From the NCBI GenBank assembly GCA_043802425.1, contig JAZDLA010000017.1, forward strand, positions 1 to 16,491: DNA of 16,491 nucleotides. The letters run 5' to 3'. Origin of the DNA: JAGUYA01 sp043802425 (GTDB lineage Bacteria; Omnitrophota; Gorgyraeia; Gygaellales; Profunditerraquicolaceae). The translations under genes and the position numbers were made by a program. The notes under the pieces were generated by a model. The model was not told the DNA's origin. It saw only the letters and a list, made by a program, of their open reading frames with translations, and made no database searches. Shown here piece by piece: positions 6,853-12,493 of this stretch (positions are counted from its first letter, which is position 1; every line of letters starts with the position of its first letter).

Positions 6853-6870
6853 GTGTTGTAATTATAACAC
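6853..6870. repeat. 18-bp imperfect palindrome over the rpmH -10
   Basis: GTGTTGTAATTATAACAC is symmetrical apart from one G/T pair at the sixth position from each end. It covers the -10 of the rpmH promoter and the predicted start point, where a dimeric repressor would block transcription. No known regulator is identified. Confidence 0.5.
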
Positions 6871-6888
6871 AGGATCTTATTAAGTCAA
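6861..6888 (-). promoter_or_regulatory. Promoter of the rpmH-yidD-yidC-jag cluster
   Basis: On the minus strand TTGACT (6883-6888), a 16-nt spacer and a perfect TATAAT (6861-6866) preceded by TGT, an extended -10. Transcription would start near 6854, leaving a leader of about 40 nt before the rpmH ATG. Confidence 0.8.
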
Positions 6889-6982
6889 CATTAGTTTTCG
6901 CATATTATATACTACCGGTGGTGACCGTTCAAGACAAAGAAATATCGCGGTGAGCGCACACTTTAAATCTTTTAATTTTTTG

Positions 6983-7010
6983 TTGACCGCGGGAGAAATT
7001 ATGCTATACT
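6983..7010 (+). promoter_or_regulatory. Distal dnaA promoter (P2)
   Basis: TTGACC (6983-6988), 16-nt spacer, TATACT (7005-7010) with an upstream TGC making an extended -10. The transcript would start near 7017 and have a leader of about 158 nt covering the isolated DnaA-like box, the proximal promoter and the box cluster. Confidence 0.65.
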
Positions 7011-7078
7011 GGCTGCGATATTTATCACAGGACTGGCTGGCAAAAAAATATTGTACAATAATGCACGCTTATTTCTTC

Positions 7079-7106
7079 TTGCGCTTGGAGATTTCTTTGC
7101 TATAAT
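7079..7106 (+). promoter_or_regulatory. Proximal dnaA promoter (P1)
   Basis: A perfect TATAAT (7101-7106) preceded by TGC (extended -10) with a poor -35, TTGCGC (7079-7084), 16 nt upstream. The first DnaA box begins at the next base (7107), so the predicted start near 7113 lies inside the box cluster. This suggests repression by DnaA itself. Confidence 0.65.
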
Positions 7107-7148
7107 ATTTCCACAGGTTTATCCAAGCTGTGCATAAGTTGTGGATAC
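7107..7148. promoter_or_regulatory. dnaA box: Cluster of four DnaA-box-like sites
   Basis: Against TTWTNCACA: ATTTCCACA at 7107-7115 (plus, one mismatch), TTATCCAAG at 7119-7127 (plus, two mismatches), TTATGCACA at 7129-7137 (minus, perfect) and GTATCCACA at 7140-7148 (minus, one mismatch). Start-to-start spacing is 12, 10 and 11 bp, so the sites lie on nearly the same face of the helix, two pointing right and two pointing left. They sit between the P1 -10 and the dnaA start, suited to origin binding and to autoregulation. Confidence 0.72.
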
Positions 7149-7174
7149 TGTAGACAGACGAGGTTGTCCTAGAG

Positions 7175-8509
7175 ATGCCCGATATACAAGCGGCCTGGAA
7201 TAAGGCTGGGAGCTATTTACAAGATAAGCTGGGAAAGACCACTTTCGAGACCTGGATAATGCCTTTGGTCCCCAGGCAAAAAAACAAGAATACCTTAACC
7301 CTGGAGGCGCCGGATAGTTTTTTCAGGGACTGGGTGGACAAGAATTATCGTCAGGTGATAGGGGAGGCGATCAGGTGGGCAACCCAACGGGAAATAGAGA
7401 TCAGTTTAGAAATCAGCGCCCCAACTAAAGATTCCGTAAACCCGCCAATACAACGTACGCCGATAAAACCTCCGGACTTTAAGGGTGCTTCCAACTTAAA
7501 CTCCCGCTATACCTTTGAAAACTTTGTCGTGGGTCCTTCCAACCGTCATGCCCATGCCTACTCCTTAGCCGTAGCAGAATCTCCGGCAAAGGCTTATAAC
7601 CCCTTGTTTATCTACGGCGGCGTGGGTTTAGGTAAGACACACTTGATCCAGGCGGTTTGCCATCACGCCAAAAATAAAATGGGAGGCAACCTAAAAATTT
7701 GCTACATGCCTTCGGAAAAGTTTACGAATGAACTCATTGATGCCATCCAACACCGCTCTACGCCCGCCTTCAGACAGAAATATAGAAATGCGGATGTGTT
7801 GGTGATTGATGATATCCACTTTATCGCGGGCAAAGAATCCACCCAAGAAGAGTTCTTCCACACCTTTAACACACTATATGACGCCCATAAGCAAATCATC
7901 ATTTCCTCTGATCGGCCCCCCAAAGAAATATCTAACCTGCAGGACAGGCTAGTCTCGCGGTTTGGTTGGGGCTTAACTACCGATGTCCAGCCGCCGGATT
8001 TAGAAACGCGCGTAGCTATATTAAAAAAGAAGGTAGAGAGGGAACCGGTAACTGTACCAGATGAGGTCATATTTTTTATTGCCCAACTCATTAAAACCAA
8101 CATCAGGGAGCTGGAGGGCGCGCTTATCCGGACTATCGCCTATGCTTTGTTAGAAGAAAAACCTATAACCCTGGAGCTTACCAAAGAAGTATTAAAAGAC
8201 CTTCTGCGGGAACCCCAGAAATTGATTACTGTGGATTTTATACTGCGTTGCGTTGCGGAAGAATTTGGCGTGTCGTTATTAGAGTTAAAAAGTAGGCGCA
8301 GAAATAAAAACATAGTCTTGCCCCGGCAGGTGGCGATGTATTTAAGCCGGGAGTTGACGGATTTATCTTTACCGGAAATAGGAAACCTTTTTGGTGGCAA
8401 AGACCATACCACGGTATTACATTCGTATAATAAAGTTAAGGGGGATTTGGGTATAAATGGTTTGTTAAAAAATAGGGTGGAGAGAGTTATCCAAGTTATT
8501 AAACAGTAA
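7175..8509 (+). CDS. dnaA: Chromosomal replication initiator DnaA
   Basis: AAA+ ATPase that binds DnaA boxes and opens the origin. The 444-aa protein has domain I (about 1-75, with WNKAGSYLQDKLGKTTFETWI), a short linker (about 80-110), the AAA+ core starting at YTFENFVVG with Walker A GGVGLGKTH (148-156) and Walker B VLVIDDIHFI, then an SRFGWGL segment with the arginine-finger region. The domain IV DNA-binding region ends in the signature GGKDHTTVLHSYNKV. A GAGG lies 11 nt upstream of the ATG, a long spacing, so initiation may be modest. Two promoters read into it and four DnaA-box-like sites precede it, suggesting autoregulation. Confidence 0.98.
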   Translation: MPDIQAAWNKAGSYLQDKLGKTTFETWIMPLVPRQKNKNTLTLEAPDSFFRDWVDKNYRQVIGEAIRWATQREIEISLEISAPTKDSVNPPIQRTPIKPPDFKGASNLNSRYTFENFVVGPSNRHAHAYSLAVAESPAKAYNPLFIYGGVGLGKTHLIQAVCHHAKNKMGGNLKICYMPSEKFTNELIDAIQHRSTPAFRQKYRNADVLVIDDIHFIAGKESTQEEFFHTFNTLYDAHKQIIISSDRPPKEISNLQDRLVSRFGWGLTTDVQPPDLETRVAILKKKVEREPVTVPDEVIFFIAQLIKTNIRELEGALIRTIAYALLEEKPITLELTKEVLKDLLREPQKLITVDFILRCVAEEFGVSLLELKSRRRNKNIVLPRQVAMYLSRELTDLSLPEIGNLFGGKDHTTVLHSYNKVKGDLGINGLLKNRVERVIQVIKQ

Positions 8510-8645
8510 ATGCAGGGGTTATTGGAAAGACTTATATACCCTAAGCGTTGTGATGGGTAGGGGTTGGTTGGTTATTAACATAAAACTTAATCCTTATTAC
8601 TGCTAATACGGTATATATATATTAATATATAAAAGGAGAAGATAA
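8510..8645. other. dnaA-dnaN spacer: G-rich run and AT-rich candidate unwinding element
   Basis: Contains a run of four G tracts (GGG, GGGG, GG, GG at 8555-8571), TTATTAACA at 8572-8580 (one mismatch to a DnaA box), and a 20-nt pure A/T stretch (8612-8631) with a perfect 16-bp palindrome TATATATTAATATATA (8616-8631). A strong Shine-Dalgarno AGGAG (8634-8638) follows, 7 nt before dnaN. A possible extended -10 (TGCTAATAC, 8601-8609) has no convincing -35. In several bacteria the unwinding element lies in this spacer; here that is inference. Confidence 0.5.
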
Positions 8646-9737
8646 ATGCGGTTCAAAACCACTAAGGAAAATTTATTGAAGGGGATACAAAGAGTGCAAA
8701 ATGTTATCACCAGTAAATCCACATTACCTATATTATCTAATATATTAATTGAGACACAGCAAAATAATCTTAAACTAACCGCGACAGATTTAGATATAGG
8801 GATAAGTTGTGCGATACCTGTGGAAACCCAAGAAGCTGGGGCAATCACCGTACCTGCCAAGAGGTTTAATGATATTATTAAGGATTTACCCACAGAAGAG
8901 GTGAGCATAAACACTAAAAAAAATAATCTTATTATTATTGAAACCACAACCTGCCAGTTTAAAATTATGGGGTTAGCCCCAGAGGATTTTCCTAAACTAC
9001 CCGAGTTTAAAAACGTGGAAGTTATTACATTAGAGCAGGCGGCCTTAAAACAAATGCTTAGCCTGACCACATTCGCAGTTTCATCAGATGAAACTAGGTA
9101 TATCTTAAACGGCATACTCTTTCGGATTCAACACAACACCCTGACCTTAGTAGCGACCGATGGCAAAAGATTGGCGGTGATAGAAAAAACACTCCCACGC
9201 GCCCTGGAAAAAAATATACAGATTATTGTGCCCCTAAAGACAATCCAGGAGTTAAATCGTAATTTAGAAGATGAGGGTGAGCTATCTTTATTGGTGGGGT
9301 ATAACCAGGTGTTATTTGATTTAAACGGGGCAGTGATTATTTCTCGGTTAATCGAGGGCGAATTCCCAGACTACCAACAAGTGGTGCCGCCGGTTTCTGA
9401 AAACAAGGTCCGCATCCCCCGCGAACAATTTTTATGGGCAGTAAGAAGGGCGGCCCTACTCTCTACTGTTGATTACCAGGCAGTAAAACTGGAGGCCCTG
9501 AAGAATAAGTTAGTGGTTTCGAAATCTACCCCTGATATCGGGGAGTCCCGCGAAGAGATGGCCGTAGAATATAAAGGTAAAGAAATGGCTATCGGTTTTA
9601 ATCCTGTTTATTTAATAGATGTCTTAAAGAACCTGCGGGATGAGGAGATAGAATTCGAGTTGACTGATAGCGAAAAGCCCGGCGTTATACGTCTGGGAGG
9701 TTATGTTTATATCGTCTTACCCATGCGCTTGAGCTAG
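8646..9737 (+). CDS. dnaN: DNA polymerase III beta subunit (sliding clamp)
   Basis: Ring-shaped clamp that tethers polymerase and many repair proteins to DNA. The 363-aa length equals the standard three-domain clamp (about 120 aa each). Recognisable are the N-terminal MRFKTTKENLLKGIQRVQNV with TLPILSNILIE, the domain-II block FAVSSDETRYILNGILF with LVATDGKRLAV, and the C-terminal YVYIVLPMRLS, which matches the family's VMPMRL end forming part of the peptide-binding pocket. The start is fixed by AGGAG 7 nt upstream. Its TAG stop shares the G with the GTG start of dciA. Lower GC in its first half than in gyrA is visible by eye. Confidence 0.97.
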   Translation: MRFKTTKENLLKGIQRVQNVITSKSTLPILSNILIETQQNNLKLTATDLDIGISCAIPVETQEAGAITVPAKRFNDIIKDLPTEEVSINTKKNNLIIIETTTCQFKIMGLAPEDFPKLPEFKNVEVITLEQAALKQMLSLTTFAVSSDETRYILNGILFRIQHNTLTLVATDGKRLAVIEKTLPRALEKNIQIIVPLKTIQELNRNLEDEGELSLLVGYNQVLFDLNGAVIISRLIEGEFPDYQQVVPPVSENKVRIPREQFLWAVRRAALLSTVDYQAVKLEALKNKLVVSKSTPDIGESREEMAVEYKGKEMAIGFNPVYLIDVLKNLRDEEIEFELTDSEKPGVIRLGGYVYIVLPMRLS

Positions 9738-10018
9738 TGGAGACCATAAAAGACATTGTCGCAGATTTGATGCAGGGCTTAAAGGCTTCCGGGCCCACAA
9801 AGGATGATCCTGAAGGCTTTATAAAAAAGGTTTTATCCAAAAGAGAATTACAACATGTAAAATTCAGGTATTTTCGCCGTGGCATTCTAGGCATAGCGGT
9901 AGATTCTTCTGCGCGGCTTTACCAGCTCAGCTTACAAAAAACTGCGTTAATAGCTAAGCTGGCTAAAAAATCTAAAAACATAAAAGACATCCGTTTTTAT
10001 ATCGGAGAAACGCAATGA
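9737..10018 (+). CDS. dciA: DUF721/DciA-family protein, predicted helicase loader
   Basis: DciA is the ancestral bacterial helicase-loading factor that brings DnaB to the origin. The 93-aa product is a bare DUF721 domain: an N-terminal helical part, then LQHVKFRYFRRGILGIAVDSSARLYQLSLQKTALIAKLAKK with the typical strand-turn-strand, and the closing IKDIRFYIG. It uses a GTG start that overlaps the dnaN stop (TAGTG), with no good Shine-Dalgarno, so translation is likely coupled. Its TGA overlaps the gyrB ATG. It lies where recF usually sits, and recF is absent here. Family membership is fairly clear; the loader function is from the family, not shown here. Confidence 0.82.
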   Translation: METIKDIVADLMQGLKASGPTKDDPEGFIKKVLSKRELQHVKFRYFRRGILGIAVDSSARLYQLSLQKTALIAKLAKKSKNIKDIRFYIGETQ

Positions 10019-12492
10019 AAAAAAAGGTAGTGCTGAAAACAACCAAATCAAAACCCAGCGCGCATAAGCCGGACGCCCTGCCGCAAGGGCCAGGCGAAGA
10101 CAAGGCTTATGACGCCACCACTATCCAGGTCTTGGAGGGCATAGAAGCGGTAAGGCGCAGGCCCGCCATGTATATAGGGGATACGTCGGTGCGCGGCTTA
10201 CACCACTTAGTCTACGAAGTAGTGGATAACAGCGTAGATGAAAGTTTGGCCGGCCATTGTGATGCTATCGGGGTTGCCGTCCGTCACGATAACAGCGTCA
10301 GCATTACGGATAACGGCCGGGGTATCCCTGTGGATATACATAAGACCGAAAAAAAGCCGGCGGTGGAAGTAGCCCTGACTAAGCTGCACGCCGGGGGTAA
10401 ATTTGACCACCGGGTTTATAAGGTCTCCGGGGGCCTGCATGGCGTAGGCGTAAGCGTGGTGAATGCGCTTTCAGATTGGCTAGAGGTAGAAGTTAAAAGG
10501 GACGGTAAAATTTATCACCAACGCTACGAACGCGGCAAGACCGCTTCTAAGCTGACAATAATAGGTAAGAGCAATTCTACGGGGACCAAAGTAACCTTTA
10601 AGCCGGATAAGACTATTTTTAACAAGATAGACTTCTCTTACGATATATTATCCCAACGCCTACGAGAGCTCGCTTTCTTAAACAAGGGCCTGAAGATTAA
10701 AATAGAGGATGGGCGTACGGACAAGGAGGCAGTGTTTGAATTCGCCGGCGGGATTATTTCTTTTGTGGAATATCTCAATAAAAATAAGAACCCCCTGCAT
10801 AATAAAGTAGTCTATTTCCAGAAATCACAGGATGATGTGATTATCGAGGTAGCCTTACAGTATAATGATGGCTATGCGGAGACGCTGTTTTCCTTCGCTA
10901 ATAATATCAATACCGTAGAGGGCGGCACCCACCTGTCCGGGTTTAAGTCGGCGCTGACCCGCGCTATAAACCAGCATGCTAAAAATAAAAATTTAATCAA
11001 GAGTGACGAAATAGCTATAGCGGGGGAGGATGTGCGCGAGGGTTTGACCGCGGTAGTAAGCGTTAAAGTCCCCAATCCGCAGTTTGAAGGCCAAACTAAA
11101 ACTAAGCTCGGCAATTCTGAAGTGGAGGGCTTGATGGCCTCAGTCAGCCTGGAGGCGCTCTCCAGTTATTTTGAAGAGAATCCCTCGGTAGCCAATAGAA
11201 TCATTGATAAGGTGATTGTCGCTTCGCGTGCACGGGAGGCAGCGCGTAAAGCGCGCGAGCTGACCCGCAGAAAGGGAGCCTTGGAGGGCGCGGGCCTGCC
11301 CGGCAAATTAGCGGACTGTTCAGAGCGAGACGCGGCTTTATGTGAATTGTATATCGTAGAAGGTGATTCTGCGGGCGGCTCAGCTAAACAGGGACGTGAC
11401 CGCAGGTTCCAGGCCATCCTGCCCATAAAAGGAAAAATTTTAAACGTGGAAAAGGCTAGGCTCGATAAAATATTATCCAACGAAGAAATTCGCACCATCA
11501 TTACTGCCTTAGGCACAGGCGTGGGGGAAGAATTTGATTTGAGTAAACTGCGCTATCATAAACTTATGCTTATGGCGGATGCGGATATAGACGGTTCGCA
11601 CATCCGTACGCTGCTGTTGACGCTTTTATATCGCCACCTACCGAAACTCATAGAAGAAGGGCATGTGTATATTGCCCAGCCGCCTTTATATAAGATCAAG
11701 CGGGGGCAGCGGGAAGAATATATCCAGACCGAAGCGCAGATGGATGAGCTGCTGTTGGAATTAGGCAGAGAGGGGCATAGTTTTATACGCTTGAAGGATA
11801 AAGAGACATTTACGGATAATAAATTCAAGGACCTTTTACAGTTGCTTGTGGAGTTAGAAAAATTAGGCAAGAATTTAGAGAAAAAGGGAGTTAATTTCGT
11901 AAAATATCTGCAATTGAGACACCCAAAGACCAAAAAAATGCCTATTTATAGGGTTAAAGTAGAGGGAAATGACCATTTGCTCTATTCTGATAAAGAATTA
12001 GCCAGCCTTACAGATAAACAAGATAAGGATACCGAAAGGAACGTATTAGAGCTTTTTGAGGCCCAGGAAGTAGAGAAGGTAGTCGACAAAACAGAGAAAA
12101 TGGGTTTAGATATCGCTACTTATGGAGCAGAACCCCTGAGCCAAAAAGAAGGCGCCAGTAAAACAGCGGATAAGAAGCCCAAGCCGCTTTATCGAATTAC
12201 CAATGATAAAGAACATAAAGATCTTTTTGCCCTCAAAGACGTTTTAATCTATATTAAAGAGACGGCCACTAAAGGTATGCACATCCAAAGGTATAAGGGG
12301 CTAGGTGAAATGAACCCGCGGCAACTCTGGGATACTACCATGGACCCCGCCAAGCGCACGATTTTAAAGGTTACCTTAGAGGATGCGGTGGAAACGGACA
12401 AGATGTTTACGGTTTTGATGGGAGATCAGGTTGGGCCGCGCCGCGAATTTATTGAGAATTACGCCCATCAGGTAAAAAACCTGGATATTTAA
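10015..12492 (+). CDS. gyrB: DNA gyrase subunit B (long form)
   Basis: ATPase subunit of gyrase, which introduces negative supercoils. The 825-aa protein has a Lys-rich, probably disordered N-terminal extension of about 30 residues, then the GHKL ATPase domain with YEVVDNSVDE (Asn72 is the Mg-binding Asn position), DNGRGIP and GGLHGVG. The TOPRIM domain has EGDSAGG at 449-455 and DADIDGSHI from 522. The tail has KGLGEMN near 761. Between PLYKIK and KGLGEMN lies an insertion of roughly 170 residues, as in the long E. coli-type GyrB rather than the 640-aa form. The start is supported by GGAG 7 nt upstream and the ATGA overlap with dciA; no other Met precedes MYIG. One base separates it from gyrA. 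Confidence 0.97.
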   Translation: MKKKVVLKTTKSKPSAHKPDALPQGPGEDKAYDATTIQVLEGIEAVRRRPAMYIGDTSVRGLHHLVYEVVDNSVDESLAGHCDAIGVAVRHDNSVSITDNGRGIPVDIHKTEKKPAVEVALTKLHAGGKFDHRVYKVSGGLHGVGVSVVNALSDWLEVEVKRDGKIYHQRYERGKTASKLTIIGKSNSTGTKVTFKPDKTIFNKIDFSYDILSQRLRELAFLNKGLKIKIEDGRTDKEAVFEFAGGIISFVEYLNKNKNPLHNKVVYFQKSQDDVIIEVALQYNDGYAETLFSFANNINTVEGGTHLSGFKSALTRAINQHAKNKNLIKSDEIAIAGEDVREGLTAVVSVKVPNPQFEGQTKTKLGNSEVEGLMASVSLEALSSYFEENPSVANRIIDKVIVASRAREAARKARELTRRKGALEGAGLPGKLADCSERDAALCELYIVEGDSAGGSAKQGRDRRFQAILPIKGKILNVEKARLDKILSNEEIRTIITALGTGVGEEFDLSKLRYHKLMLMADADIDGSHIRTLLLTLLYRHLPKLIEEGHVYIAQPPLYKIKRGQREEYIQTEAQMDELLLELGREGHSFIRLKDKETFTDNKFKDLLQLLVELEKLGKNLEKKGVNFVKYLQLRHPKTKKMPIYRVKVEGNDHLLYSDKELASLTDKQDKDTERNVLELFEAQEVEKVVDKTEKMGLDIATYGAEPLSQKEGASKTADKKPKPLYRITNDKEHKDLFALKDVLIYIKETATKGMHIQRYKGLGEMNPRQLWDTTMDPAKRTILKVTLEDAVETDKMFTVLMGDQVGPRREFIENYAHQVKNLDI

Positions 12493-12493
12493 T

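Larger units (their letters stand above)
6814..7174. other. rpmH-dnaA intergenic region, candidate oriC
   Basis: This 361-nt gene-free block separates the two replication-codirectional arms. It holds the leftward rpmH promoter, a near-perfect 18-bp palindrome, an AT-rich tract (about 6962-6983), two plus-strand promoters, an isolated DnaA-box-like TTTATCACA (7021-7029, one mismatch to TTWTNCACA) and a tight box cluster at 7107-7148. Divergent gene orientation and the rpmH/dnaA context make it, together with the dnaA-dnaN spacer, the likely origin. A cumulative skew plot of the whole chromosome would decide. Confidence 0.7.

Noticed and set aside
7702..8103. 133-codon open frame on the minus strand
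   Set aside because: Antisense to the AAA+ core of dnaA and not recognisable.
8603..9115. 170-codon open frame on the minus strand with hydrophobic stretches
   Set aside because: Antisense to dnaN. Hydrophobicity arises from the AT-rich complement; the frame starts inside dnaN and ends in the spacer, with no initiation signals.
12469..12483. Terminator between gyrB and gyrA (CAGGT/ACCTG repeat)
   Set aside because: The 5-bp stem with an A-rich loop is weak, lies inside the gyrB end and is not followed by a T run. gyrA starts 11 nt later, so termination is unlikely.
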